From assembly GCF_012912135.1 (NCBI RefSeq), contig NZ_QMEB01000004.1, positions 25,161 through 60,555 of the forward strand: a DNA stretch of 35,395 nucleotides, given 5' to 3'. Positions 1 through 7,628 of the stretch are shown here, piece after piece (the stretch's first letter is position 1; each line of letters opens with the position of its first letter). A program made the translations under genes and the position numbers. The stretch comes from Brasilonema bromeliae SPC951. Lineage in GTDB: Bacteria > Cyanobacteriota > Cyanobacteriia > Cyanobacteriales > Nostocaceae. Under the pieces are notes generated by a model, which worked only from the letters and a program-made list of their open reading frames with translations, had not been told where the DNA came from and searched no databases.

Positions 1-124
1 TTACAGGGGTCGTCGCCACCGCATGGGCTTGCCAGTGAGAGGACAAAGAACTCGGACTAACGCCAGAACTCGTCGAGGAAGACGACAAACAGTAGCTGGT
101 AAGAAGAAAGCCCCATCCAAGTAA
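1..124 (+). CDS. rpsM: 30S ribosomal protein S13, C-terminal end (partial)
   Basis: The frame is open from base 2 to the TAA at 122-124 and encodes the last 40 residues of S13. It contains the basic tail typical of the family, with [20 protein letters not shown] followed by a lysine-rich end. S13 sits in the head of the 30S subunit and contacts tRNA and 5S-side bridges. The start lies outside the window. It is followed 56 bases later by rpsK, the usual order in the bacterial alpha operon. Confidence 0.95.
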   Translation, partial: YRGRRHRMGLPVRGQRTRTNARTRRGRRQTVAGKKKAPSK

Positions 125-180
125 TTGTTTCTACGCTAACCTACAGCAATACTTAACCTTAATATTTAACCAAGTGCGAT

Positions 181-579
181 ATGGCGCGACAACAAAGCGG
201 AAAGAAAACCGGCAGTAAAAAACAAAAACGCAATGTTCCAAATGGGATAGCCTACATCCAGTCTACTTTCAACAATAGCATTGTTACCATTAGCGATCAA
301 AATGGAGATGTCATCTCCTGGGCAAGTGCTGGATCCAGCGGTTTTAAGGGAGCAAAAAAAGGTACTCCTTTTGCAGCCCAGACTGCAGCTGAAAGTGCAG
401 CACGTCGAGCAATCGACCAAGGGATGCGCCAAATAGAAGTCATGGTCAGCGGTCCTGGAGCTGGTCGAGAAACAGCTATCCGGGCGCTTCAAGGAGCAGG
501 ACTGGAAATTACATTAATTCGGGATATTACCCCGATTCCTCATAATGGTTGCCGCCCACCCAAGCGCCGCCGAGTGTAA
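181..579 (+). CDS. rpsK: 30S ribosomal protein S11
   Basis: A 132-residue protein of normal S11 length. The N-terminus is basic, the middle carries [20 protein letters not shown] and the end carries [10 protein letters not shown], all hallmarks of S11. S11 forms part of the 30S platform and lines the mRNA exit region near the Shine-Dalgarno helix. It follows rpsM as expected. The unusual point is what comes after it: in most cyanobacteria rpoA follows closely, while here 1.3 kb of repeat-rich DNA lies between. Confidence 0.98.
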   Translation: MARQQSGKKTGSKKQKRNVPNGIAYIQSTFNNSIVTISDQNGDVISWASAGSSGFKGAKKGTPFAAQTAAESAARRAIDQGMRQIEVMVSGPGAGRETAIRALQGAGLEITLIRDITPIPHNGCRPPKRRRV

Positions 580-587
580 AGACAACT

Positions 588-790
588 TATGAAGCGGTGA
601 GTCCAGCGCGAATGACGGTGAGACCAGTGCTGCGGGAGGGTTTCCCTCCGCAGGCATCTGGCGAACCCGAAGGGCTTTCCCTCACTTGGCGACTGGCGTA
701 TGCGCAAAGCGCACGCCCACAGGGCTAAAGCCGTAAGGCGTGCGCTTTGCGCATACCCGAAGGGTGAGGGCGAGAAGTTTGAGAAAACCC
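588..790 (+). repeat. Dispersed palindromic repeat cluster
   Basis: The core GGTGAGACCAGTGCTGCGGG is followed by GAGGGTTTCCCTC and by GGCGAACCCGAAGGG. Related blocks recur at about 1462-1494, 1700-1735, 9185-9320, 15788-15860 and 30817-30874, some in inverted orientation. Within this cluster 699-717 and 737-755 form a perfect 19-bp inverted repeat (arm TATGCGCAAAGCGCACGCC) around a 19-base loop. No transposase is encoded, so this looks like a non-autonomous palindromic element. Confidence 0.75.
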
Positions 791-954
791 TGGTTGCACA
801 AGGATTCTACCAAAGATCTCCACTAGGGAGAGTTTTCTTTCGTACCATTGAGCAACTTCCCCCGGAAAACTCAAAACTTCAAAAAACAAAACACCATCAC
901 TGCGGGTTGGCTTTTTGAGGGATCAAACTTCACCGCCATTAAACTTACAGTTTG

Positions 955-1245
955 ATAAACCTGGTAGTTTAAGAGGGCATTAAGTAAATTCGAGAGGGCA
1001 CAGCCGCATGGTGAGCGTAAGCTCCAACAGGGTAACCCGAAGGCAAGCAACTAGCGAAAGGCTTTGTCAACTTGAAAGGACAACTTGTACAAGTTCCTCC
1101 GAGTATGCAAACAGCCATTTCATTAAGGGCACTGGTGTACAACTGTCCGCCCTTCCCACTGTGTTGTGGTTCGGCAGCTGCTCTGTGGCAGGTTTACCGC
1201 ACCCTGGTGACTGGCGTCAGCCCTATGCCGTAGGCATAGGGCTTA
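955..1245 (+). ncRNA. HEARO / IscB omega RNA-like structured RNA, orphan (candidate)
   Basis: The segment around 1008-1110 has closely packed small hairpins: GAGCGTAAGCTC (stem GAGC/GCTC, GTAA tetraloop), GGGTAACCC followed by GAAGG, and AGCGAAAGGCT. The palindrome AACTTGTACAAGTT and the string CCTCCGAGTATGC come next. A perfect 10-bp hairpin (GCCCTATGCC / GGCATAGGGC, loop GTA) lies at 1220-1242. From memory of the family, this order of motifs resembles HEARO RNAs, the guide-type RNAs of IscB nucleases. No IscB frame lies within 1.3 kb. The family call is memory-based, the ends are approximate, and a different structured RNA is possible. Confidence 0.45.
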
Positions 1246-1384
1246 GAACATAGGAGATAATCGCACGCAGTTGGTGCTCGTTGAATGCAACTGGCGAAAA
1301 GCGCCCTCCCTAGTTCGCGTAGCGTCTTTGCAGGAGAGACGGCAGTTGCCCAGTTTCCACGCCAGATGGCACCGTCGGAGGAAC

Positions 1385-1495
1385 CTCCCTTCGGGTATGC
1401 CTGCCTTCGCCCTCCGGTCTAACGCCAGTCACCTACGGCGGGAAAACGCCTCATGCGTGCTGGTCTCACCGCAACGCACTGGCTCCCCAATAAGA
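1385..1495 (-). repeat. Dispersed palindromic repeat, inverted copy
   Basis: It contains CCCTTCGGGTATGCCTGCC, then CTAACGCCAGTCACC, then CTGGTCTCACCGCAACGCAC and CTGGCTCCCC. These are the reverse complement of elements of the repeat at 588-690 and match the copy at about 9185-9320. It is non-coding. Confidence 0.6.
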
Positions 1496-1694
1496 ACAGC
1501 CGAAAGGGTTTCTCAGCTTGTAGACGCGCTTTTCGGCATCCTCAAAGGTAGCAAGTGGTCTCTCAAGCTCTGGATGTCACTTGCAGCTAATTAAGGCAAA
1601 ATCACCCAAAGAACGTCTACAAAGTAGCATACCGAAGCACAGCCCAGGCTCGACTTGAAGAGCTTTCCCTTGGACGGATTTGCCGACTCTGGGC

Positions 1695-1770
1695 AACTGG
1701 TGAGACCAGTGCGGCACCGACGTTTCCCTCCTGCCAGGTCTGACCCTTCCGTTGGGGTTTCCCGATGGAG
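1695..1770 (+). repeat. Degenerate copy of the dispersed palindromic repeat
   Basis: It carries CTGGTGAGACCAGTGCGGCA and then GTTTCCCTCCTGCC, which match the core and centre of the repeat at 610-650 with changes in between. It is non-coding and lies about 140 bases upstream of rpoA. Confidence 0.5.
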
Positions 1771-1907
1771 AAAACCGGTTAACCAGAAGGACGTCGTCGG
1801 ACTGCCCGTTGAGGACACTAGTAAAAACGGTTTTCACGACAACTCAGTGTCACTCAAGGCAATAAATTTGTTTGCTAGCAAGACCTTATGTTGAGGGAGG
1901 CTACCCC

Positions 1908-2855
1908 ATGGCGCAGTTTCAAATTGAATGTGTAGAGTCAAGTACTGAAGATAATAGGAGTAATCACAGTAAATTTGTTTTAGAACCTCTGGAGCGCGGT
2001 CAAGGTACGACAGTTGGCAACGCACTCAGACGGGTACTACTTTCTAACTTGGAGGGTACAGCTGTCACCGCAGTTCGGATTGCGGGCGTGACACACGAGT
2101 TCGCCACCGTTGTGGGTGTACGGGAAGACGTGCTAGAAATCCTGATGAAAATGAAGGAAGTTATCCTTAAAAGCTACTCTTCTCAACCCCAGATTGGTCG
2201 GTTACTTGTTACAGGCCCAACAACAGTGACTGCGGGACATTTTGATTTACCTAGTGAAGTAGAAGTCATCGATCCGACCCAATATGTAGCTACTGTCGCT
2301 GAAGGTGGCAAGCTGGAAATGGAATTTCGGATTGAAAGAGGCAAAGGATATCGGACTGTAGAGCGGGGTCGTGAAGAAGCTACATCTTTAGACTTTCTCC
2401 AAATCGACTCAGTATTTATGCCAGTGCGGAAAGTCAACTACAGCGTTGAAGAAACCCGTGGAGATAGTGGGATACCAAAAGACAGATTGTTACTGGAAAT
2501 TTGGACAAATGGTAGTCTGACCCCCCAAGAAGCACTCTCCTCTGCCGCGACTATACTGGTGGATTTGTTTAACCCGTTGAAAGAGATCTCGCTCGACATA
2601 CCGGATGTCGGCGCAGAAGTCCCAGACGACCCAACCGCTCAGATTCCAATCGAAGAGTTGCAACTGTCTGTACGAGCTTATAACTGTCTCAAACGAGCAC
2701 AAGTAAACTCTGTCGCTGATTTGTTGGATTACACACAAGAAGACCTATTAGAAATAAAAAACTTTGGTCAAAAGTCAGCTGAAGAAGTTGTTGAAGCCTT
2801 ACAGCGACGCTTGGGGATCACTTTACCAACTGAAAGAGCTAACAAACACACCTAA
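1908..2855 (+). CDS. rpoA: DNA-directed RNA polymerase subunit alpha
   Basis: A 315-residue alpha subunit of normal cyanobacterial length. The N-terminal domain, which dimerises and nucleates polymerase assembly, carries VLEPLERGQGTTVGNALRRV. After an acidic linker (PDVGAEVPDDPTAQIP) the C-terminal DNA- and activator-binding domain has the helix-hairpin-helix pattern LLEIKNFGQKSAEEVVEAL. The frame is open upstream to a TTG at 1872, but ATG 1908 is preferred. It begins MAQFQIECVE, as in relatives, and GAGGGAGG lies 7 bases before it. rplQ follows after a 290-base repeat-bearing gap. Confidence 0.97.
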   Translation: MAQFQIECVESSTEDNRSNHSKFVLEPLERGQGTTVGNALRRVLLSNLEGTAVTAVRIAGVTHEFATVVGVREDVLEILMKMKEVILKSYSSQPQIGRLLVTGPTTVTAGHFDLPSEVEVIDPTQYVATVAEGGKLEMEFRIERGKGYRTVERGREEATSLDFLQIDSVFMPVRKVNYSVEETRGDSGIPKDRLLLEIWTNGSLTPQEALSSAATILVDLFNPLKEISLDIPDVGAEVPDDPTAQIPIEELQLSVRAYNCLKRAQVNSVADLLDYTQEDLLEIKNFGQKSAEEVVEALQRRLGITLPTERANKHT

Positions 2856-2859
2856 CACT

Positions 2860-3140
2860 GGTTATTGGTTAGTAGTTAGTAGTTAGGACAACAACCCTTC
2901 GAGTCTGTCTATGGCTAACGCTCACTCGTTCTGTGGAGACTTGCCCCAACAAAGCAGCGTCTTGTGGAGGAGATACGGCACACCTGTGTCGTATGTCATT
3001 TGGATACGCTGGTTTAAAGGGTGAACGCCAGCGCCTAAGCCGAAGAGAACCTCTGCCGGCGTTAGACTTACCAAGGGCGCATTGACTCACCAATAACTAA
3101 TAACCAACAACCAACAACAACCAACTAACAACTAACAGAA
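2860..3140. repeat. rpoA-rplQ spacer with inverted heptamer-type repeats and a palindromic insert
   Basis: The left edge (2863-2887) is a run of TTAGTAG units and the right edge (about 3090-3138) is a run of CCAACAA/AACTAAC units. These are roughly inverted relative to each other. They bracket about 200 bases rich in small palindromes (for example ACGGCACACCTGTGTCGT). No gene is seen. The arrangement looks like a palindromic element inserted into a short tandem repeat. Confidence 0.5.
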
Positions 3141-3145
3141 AGATT

Positions 3146-3496
3146 ATGCGTCACCGTTGTGGGATTAATAAACTCAGCAAACCAGCTGACCAACGTCGCG
3201 CTCTGTTGCGATCGCTCACCACTGAATTAATTCGTCATGGACGAATTACTACCACTTTAGCCCGAGCTAAGGTGCTACGCTCAGAAGTGGACAAAATGAT
3301 TACTCTTGCCAAAGTTGGTTCTTTAGCAGCACGTCGTCAAGCCCTCGGTTACATATACGACAAACAATTGGTTCATGCTCTGTTTGAGCAAGTTCCCACA
3401 CGGTATGGCAATCGCCAAGGGGGTTACACCCGTATCCTGCATACCGTACCGCGTCGGGGTGATAATTCTAAGATGGCAATCATCGAACTCGTCTAA
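3146..3496 (+). CDS. rplQ: 50S ribosomal protein L17
   Basis: A 116-residue protein beginning [20 protein letters not shown], the classic L17 start, and containing [22 protein letters not shown]17 lies near the peptide exit tunnel of the large subunit. Its length is normal for bacterial L17. It sits between rpoA and truA, the order common in cyanobacteria. Confidence 0.98.
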   Translation: MRHRCGINKLSKPADQRRALLRSLTTELIRHGRITTTLARAKVLRSEVDKMITLAKVGSLAARRQALGYIYDKQLVHALFEQVPTRYGNRQGGYTRILHTVPRRGDNSKMAIIELV

Positions 3497-3568
3497 ACAA
3501 ATAAAGGCAGAAAGTAGAAAGATAAAATTTTCATTTGATCTTTCTAACTTCCGCCTCAAGTTGATTTT

Positions 3569-4396
3569 ATGTTAAGTAGCCACCAGCCTACACAAACTTG
3601 TCGAGTCGCCCTGGTCATTCAATACTTGGGCACTCATTTTCATGGCTGGCAACGGCAACCACAACAACGCACTGTCCAAGAAGAGATAGAAACAGCTCTT
3701 TGTCACATCCTAGGTCATCCAGTGACACTGTACGGCGCAGGGCGAACTGATGCTGGAGTTCACGCAGCTGCTCAAGTGGCACATTTTAATGTCACAAGTC
3801 CGATACCAGCTCACAAATGGGCAACCATTCTTAACAGCTATTTGCCCAAAGATATACTAATTCGAGCCTCCGCAGAAGTGAGTCACAATTGGCACGCTCG
3901 CTTTAGTGCTATCTATCGACGGTATCGTTACACGTTCTATACTGAAAAGTTACCGAACTTGTTTGCCAGCGCTTTTAGTTGGCATTATTATCACGAACCT
4001 TTGGATGAATCTCTCATACTCGCAGCACTGGAACCTTTGATTGGAAAGCATCACTTAGCTGCTTTTCACCGCGCAAACTCAGGACGCCAGCATTCTTGGG
4101 TAGAAGTACAAGCAGCAGAGTGTTATCGCACTGGACCACTTCTTTATATTGAAATTCAGGCAGATGGATTTTTGTACGGTATGGTGCGGCTATTAGTAGG
4201 GATGTTGGTACAGGTTGGTTCCAGACAACTCACACTGACTAGTTTCACCGACCTTTGGAAAGATCAACGACGTCAAGAAGTGAAATATGCCGCACCTGCT
4301 CACGGCTTATGCTTGTTGCGAGTCGGCTATCCTGATTTCCCGTTTCCCCCAGAGATTTGGTTTGAGACTCAACCCAAATTAGTCTTTGGTCAATAA
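3569..4396 (+). CDS. truA: tRNA pseudouridine(38-40) synthase TruA
   Basis: A 275-residue TruA. It converts uridines 38-40 of the tRNA anticodon arm to pseudouridine. The catalytic aspartate is D61 in the GAGRTDAGVHA motif. The N-terminal FHGWQRQPQQRTVQEEIE and the later FLYGMVRLLVGML are also typical. The ATG at 3569 gives a normal-length N-terminus. It lies 72 bases after rplQ, and its stop touches a short tandem repeat that runs into the rplM start. Confidence 0.96.
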   Translation: MLSSHQPTQTCRVALVIQYLGTHFHGWQRQPQQRTVQEEIETALCHILGHPVTLYGAGRTDAGVHAAAQVAHFNVTSPIPAHKWATILNSYLPKDILIRASAEVSHNWHARFSAIYRRYRYTFYTEKLPNLFASAFSWHYYHEPLDESLILAALEPLIGKHHLAAFHRANSGRQHSWVEVQAAECYRTGPLLYIEIQADGFLYGMVRLLVGMLVQVGSRQLTLTSFTDLWKDQRRQEVKYAAPAHGLCLLRVGYPDFPFPPEIWFETQPKLVFGQ

Positions 4397-4438
4397 GGAC
4401 TAAAGACAAAGGACTAAAGACAAAGGACTAAAGACAAA
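4397..4438 (+). repeat. Three exact copies of a 14-base tandem repeat
   Basis: The unit GGACTAAAGACAAA occurs three times in succession, filling the whole gap between the truA stop and the rplM start. The last base of the third unit is the A of the rplM ATG. A 14-base unit equals two heptamers, like the short tandem repeats common in filamentous cyanobacteria. It leaves no conventional ribosome binding site for rplM other than the weak GGAC of the repeat itself. Confidence 0.95.
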
Positions 4439-4899
4439 TGACAACAGACAAAACATATCTTCCACCTCAGAATACTATGGAGCGCGATTGGTACGTCATA
4501 GACGCTACTAACCAACGCCTCGGTCGCTTAGCAAGCGAAATCGCCATGATTCTCAGAGGGAAAAATAAACCCCACTATACCCCTCACATGGACACAGGTG
4601 ATTTCGTCATCGTTGTAAATGCTGAAAAAGTCGAAGTCACAGGTAAAAAACGCACACAAAAGCTTTACCGTCGTCATTCCGGTCGTCCCGGTGGAATGAA
4701 GACCGAAACCTTTGACAAGCTACAACAACGTTTGCCAGAAAGGATTGTGGAACATGCCATCAAAGGTATGCTACCGAAAAATAGCTTGGGACGGCAGTTG
4801 TTTACTAAGCTAAAAGTTTACGCTGGACCAGCTCATCCCCATGCAGCACAACAACCAAAAGAAATACAAATTCAGACAATTCCAGGAGTACAAGATTAA
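4438..4899 (+). CDS. rplM: 50S ribosomal protein L13
   Basis: A 153-residue L13, an early assembly protein of the large subunit. The sequence has [19 protein letters not shown] near the N-terminus and [17 protein letters not shown], both diagnostic. ATG 4438 is chosen because [18 protein letters not shown] matches the cyanobacterial L13 N-terminus. The stop TAA overlaps the rpsI ATG (TAATG), so translation of the pair is probably coupled. Confidence 0.98.
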   Translation: MTTDKTYLPPQNTMERDWYVIDATNQRLGRLASEIAMILRGKNKPHYTPHMDTGDFVIVVNAEKVEVTGKKRTQKLYRRHSGRPGGMKTETFDKLQQRLPERIVEHAIKGMLPKNSLGRQLFTKLKVYAGPAHPHAAQQPKEIQIQTIPGVQD

Positions 4900-5312
4900 T
4901 GCAAGCAGCAGATAATAGCGGTCGTGCTATGTATTGGGGTACAGGTCGTCGTAAATCCGCGATCGCGCGGGTTCGCTTGGTTCCTGGTACTGGACAAATG
5001 ACTGTCAATGGCAAACCAGGAGACCTTTACTTCCAATTCAACCCGAACTACATTTCCCTTGCCAAAGCGCCTCTAGAAACTCTAGGCTTGGAAAACGAAT
5101 ATGACATTCTTGTCAAAGCTGAAGGGGGCGGTTTAACTGGACAATCAGATGCAGTTCGTCTGGGAGTTGCTCGTGCGCTTTGCCAACTCGACCCAGAAAA
5201 CCGTCCGCCTTTAAAAATCGAAGGCTACCTCACTCGCGATCCACGAGCAAAAGAGCGCAAAAAATACGGTTTGCACAAAGCTCGCAAAGCTCCTCAGTAC
5301 TCCAAGCGTTAA
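4899..5312 (+). CDS. rpsI: 30S ribosomal protein S9
   Basis: A 137-residue S9, the subunit whose extreme C-terminus reaches the P-site tRNA. It has [19 protein letters not shown] at the start, [19 protein letters not shown] in the middle and the conserved terminal KAPQYSKR. The start overlaps the rplM stop by one base. The length is normal for the family. Confidence 0.98.
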   Translation: MQAADNSGRAMYWGTGRRKSAIARVRLVPGTGQMTVNGKPGDLYFQFNPNYISLAKAPLETLGLENEYDILVKAEGGGLTGQSDAVRLGVARALCQLDPENRPPLKIEGYLTRDPRAKERKKYGLHKARKAPQYSKR

Positions 5313-5329
5313 GCAATTTTGGATTTTAA

Positions 5330-5412
5330 CCGTAGCCTGTAGCAGATAAACGCAGATAATTTTCTGTGATATTCGCTTACATCAGCCTTTATCAGCAGTT
5401 GCTACAATGATC
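5330..5412. repeat. Intergenic inverted repeat between rpsI and rpmE
   Basis: The segment begins GTAGCAGATAAACGCAGATA and ends TATCAGCAGTTGCTAC, so its ends are imperfect inverted repeats. The string AGATAAACGCAGATAA is related to the leader repeat seen at about 15730 and 15898. It is non-coding. Confidence 0.45.
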
Positions 5413-5493
5413 CCAAAAATCTAAAATCCAAAGTTCTACAACCCCTGAAAACCTGAAAGTTATAATTGGTATAGATAGACCACGGAAAGAAAA

Positions 5494-5733
5494 ATGGCAA
5501 AACCAGAGATTCATCCCCAGTGGTATCCAGAAGCAAAAGTTTACTGTAACGGTCAACTAGTGATGACCGTTGGCTCTACTAAGCCAGAATTGCACGTAGA
5601 TGTTTGGTCTGGAAACCACCCCTTCTACACAGGTACTCAGAAGATAATTGACTCCGAAGGTCGCGTAGAACGCTTTATGCGTAAATATGGCATGATGGAT
5701 GGTCAATCCAAAGGCGGAAGAAGGAAAAAGTAG
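5494..5733 (+). CDS. rpmE: 50S ribosomal protein L31
   Basis: A 79-residue L31 with [20 protein letters not shown] and [21 protein letters not shown]31 bridges the central protuberance to the 30S head. Only one cysteine (YCNG) is present, so the four-cysteine zinc site of type-A L31 is missing, as is usual in cyanobacteria. A TATAAT at 5461-5466 could be the -10 of a local promoter, but no good -35 element is visible. Confidence 0.96.
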   Translation: MAKPEIHPQWYPEAKVYCNGQLVMTVGSTKPELHVDVWSGNHPFYTGTQKIIDSEGRVERFMRKYGMMDGQSKGGRRKK

Positions 5734-5752
5734 CGGCTTAGCTTTAGCTGTT

Positions 5753-5785
5753 AACAACGACCCTGCATCAGCTGGGTCGATTGTT
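5753..5785 (+). terminator. Hairpin after rpmE, possible attenuator or terminator
   Basis: An 11-bp stem with one bulged A and a 10-base loop (AACAACGACCC paired with GGGTCGATTGTT) starts about 20 bases after the rpmE stop. It is not followed by a strong T-run, so it may stabilise the mRNA or weakly terminate before prfA. Confidence 0.45.
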
Positions 5786-5837
5786 GTATTTAATGCTCAA
5801 GCGAATTTGCTATTTTTAAGGAGTGACTGTATTCGTC

Positions 5838-6938
5838 ATGGCTGAAACATACCTGCTGGAGAAACTAAAATCCGTTGAACAAACTTTTCATGAATTGACT
5901 CGTCGCCTTGCCGACCCCGATACTGCCAAAAATCCTGATGAGTATCAAAAAATCGCAAAGGCACGCTCTTCTTTGGAAGAAGTGGTAGATACCTACGAAA
6001 CCTGGAAAAATGCGCAGGAAGAATTCGTAGGGGCGCGTCAGGTGCTCAAAGAATCTCAAAGCGATCCAGAACTGCAAGAAATGGCAGCCCTGGAAGTTCA
6101 AGAACTTGAGCAAAAAATAGAACAGTTAGAAAATCGCCTAAAGATATTGCTATTACCCCGTGACCCCAATGATGATAAAAACATCATGTTGGAAATTCGT
6201 GCTGGTACTGGTGGTGATGAAGCAAGTATCTGGGCAGGTGATTTAGTACGCTTATACTCAAAGTATGCTGACAGCCAAAGTTGGCGCGTGAAGTTAGTCA
6301 GTGAGTCCTTGGCGGAAATGGGCGGCTTTAAAGAAGCCATATTGGAAATTCAAGGCGATAGCGTATACAGCAAGCTAAAGTTTGAAGCTGGAGTGCATCG
6401 CGTGCAGCGTGTACCAGTCACTGAAGCTGGAGGACGGGTTCACACGTCAACAGCAACTGTGGCGATAATGCCAGAGGTGGATGAGGTAGAAATCCACATT
6501 GATCCGAAGGATATTGAAATGAGCACAGCTCGTTCTGGTGGTGCTGGTGGACAAAACGTCAACAAAGTGGAAACAGCCGCTGACTTGTTCCACAAACCCA
6601 CTGGTATCCGGATTTTCTGTACAGAAGAACGCAGCCAGTTGCAAAACAAAGAACGGGCAATGCAAATCCTGCGAGCAAAACTGTATGAAATGAAGTTGCG
6701 AGAACAACAGGAAGCTGTGACTTCTATGCGGCGATCGCAAGTCGGTACAGGGTCACGTTCTGAAAAGATTCGCACTTATAACTACAAAGATAACCGCGCC
6801 ACCGACCACCGCTTAAATCAAAACTATTCGCTCAACGCAGTTCTAGAAGGGGAACTTGAACACATTATTCAAGCTTGTATTTCTCAAGATCAACAAGAAC
6901 GCTTAGCAGAACTCGCTGCTTCTGGCGCTAATAGTTAA
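5838..6938 (+). CDS. prfA: Peptide chain release factor 1
   Basis: A 366-residue RF1, which recognises UAA and UAG. The codon-reading PxT motif is PVT within [19 protein letters not shown], and the peptidyl-tRNA hydrolysis motif GGQ is at residues 237-239 ([14 protein letters not shown]). An in-frame GTG at 5823 exists, but it lies inside the AAGGAG ribosome binding site (5818-5823). ATG 5838 gives the expected [15 protein letters not shown] start. It is the last gene of the ribosomal block and is followed by a clear terminator. Confidence 0.97.
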   Translation: MAETYLLEKLKSVEQTFHELTRRLADPDTAKNPDEYQKIAKARSSLEEVVDTYETWKNAQEEFVGARQVLKESQSDPELQEMAALEVQELEQKIEQLENRLKILLLPRDPNDDKNIMLEIRAGTGGDEASIWAGDLVRLYSKYADSQSWRVKLVSESLAEMGGFKEAILEIQGDSVYSKLKFEAGVHRVQRVPVTEAGGRVHTSTATVAIMPEVDEVEIHIDPKDIEMSTARSGGAGGQNVNKVETAADLFHKPTGIRIFCTEERSQLQNKERAMQILRAKLYEMKLREQQEAVTSMRRSQVGTGSRSEKIRTYNYKDNRATDHRLNQNYSLNAVLEGELEHIIQACISQDQQERLAELAASGANS

Positions 6939-6957
6939 TTTTTAGGCTAATAAAAAA

Positions 6958-7000
6958 AAAGTAGGTGGAACAGGATTACCCTCTCCACCTACTTTAATTT
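6958..7000 (+). terminator. Strong intrinsic terminator after prfA, probably bidirectional
   Basis: A perfect 12-bp stem (AAAGTAGGTGGA / TCCACCTACTTT) with a 14-base loop is preceded by A9 and followed by a T-rich stretch. It lies between convergent prfA (+) and the small gene at 7026-7178 (-), so it can serve both. Confidence 0.85.
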
Positions 7001-7025
7001 ATATTGGCTCTTTTTAGAAAATCAT

Positions 7026-7178
7026 TTACCAAATGTCTGCTGTCTTTTTGTTATAAGGGTCTCCTGTAAATGGTTGTACGCCAGTATTGGGATATGCATC
7101 GTCTGATGGTGCAAAAATACGCATTGCAGCTTCAGAAATATATTGTGTGACTTTAGCAATAATCTCGGAGATAGCCAT
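7026..7178 (-). CDS. Small 50-residue protein of unknown function
   Basis: ATG 7178 to TAA 7026-7028 encodes 50 residues. The N-terminal half is an amphipathic helix-like stretch (AISEIIAKVTQYISEAAMRI). The C-terminal half is FAPSDDAYPNTGVQPFTGDP followed by YNKKTADIW, rich in proline, aspartate and glycine, with no cysteine and no membrane segment. A G-run (GGGGGT) sits about 9 bases before the ATG. It converges on prfA and shares its terminator. The protein-like composition, clean start and terminator make a real gene likely. I do not recognise a family with confidence and assign no function. Confidence 0.65.
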   Translation of the reverse strand: MAISEIIAKVTQYISEAAMRIFAPSDDAYPNTGVQPFTGDPYNKKTADIW

Positions 7179-7628
7179 AATATCAAACCCCCATTTTTGT
7201 TATCGCTTCACTTGCGATATGTCTTCTAATATATCTACTCTAGTTCTTCAGATTATCCTTGGCTCTCATTGGCAATATATCTACATTCTCCGCAATAATC
7301 AGTGATAGATAGTTGCAATACTTTAGCTTAACAAAACAGTTCAAGAAAGAATCAAGGATAAGGGAATGAAAGTGTTAGTAATATGATTTTTTATCCTTCA
7401 TCCTTCGTTTGGCATAGTTTGATATTTCACTTCACTCTTTTAGGGGTACGATCATTATTAATAAGTATAACTATTAAAATTCATTAAATAATTTACTAAA
7501 CTAATAATATAGTAGCCGTCAAAACGCTAGTTCCAAGCACTTTTTGACAGTGCTCGTTCAATAATTCACATTATTTATGGTAAAATTTACCATAACTCAA
7601 AGAAGTATTCTTCTAAGGGCGCTATGTC
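7179..7628. other. AT-rich intergenic region upstream of pncB
   Basis: This is a 450-base divergent control region between the small gene at 7026-7178 (-) and pncB (+). It is AT-rich and has no credible gene. Its one clear signal is the perfect palindrome at 7575-7595. No full -35/-10 pair could be assigned with confidence. Confidence 0.7.
7575..7595. promoter_or_regulatory. Perfect palindrome before pncB, candidate NrtR operator
   Basis: Two 10-base arms, TTATGGTAAA and its exact reverse complement, flank one central A and end 33 bases before the pncB ATG. That position suits a repressor site overlapping the promoter or early transcript. An NrtR-like regulator is encoded 2.4 kb downstream in the same cluster and is the obvious candidate binder. 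The link is inference; the palindrome is seen directly. Confidence 0.6.

Larger units (their letters stand above)
580..1907. other. 1.3 kb non-coding spacer inside the alpha operon
   Basis: No convincing gene is present between rpsK and rpoA. Open frames here are short, have no recognisable motifs and coincide with palindromic repeats. The spacer holds dispersed repeats near 588-790, 1385-1495 and 1695-1770, and a HEARO-like structured RNA candidate at about 955-1245. A purine-rich ribosome binding site for rpoA lies at its end (about 1893-1900). Whether rpoA is still co-transcribed with rpsK, or has its own promoter in this spacer, cannot be read from the sequence. Confidence 0.8.

Noticed and set aside
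166-492. A 108-codon frame antisense to rpsK
   Set aside because: Entirely opposite a ribosomal protein gene and cysteine/serine-rich; a shadow frame.
1008-1894. Several 70-110 codon frames in the rpsK-rpoA spacer
   Set aside because: They coincide with palindromic repeats and the HEARO-like RNA, have no motifs, and occur on both strands with similar length.
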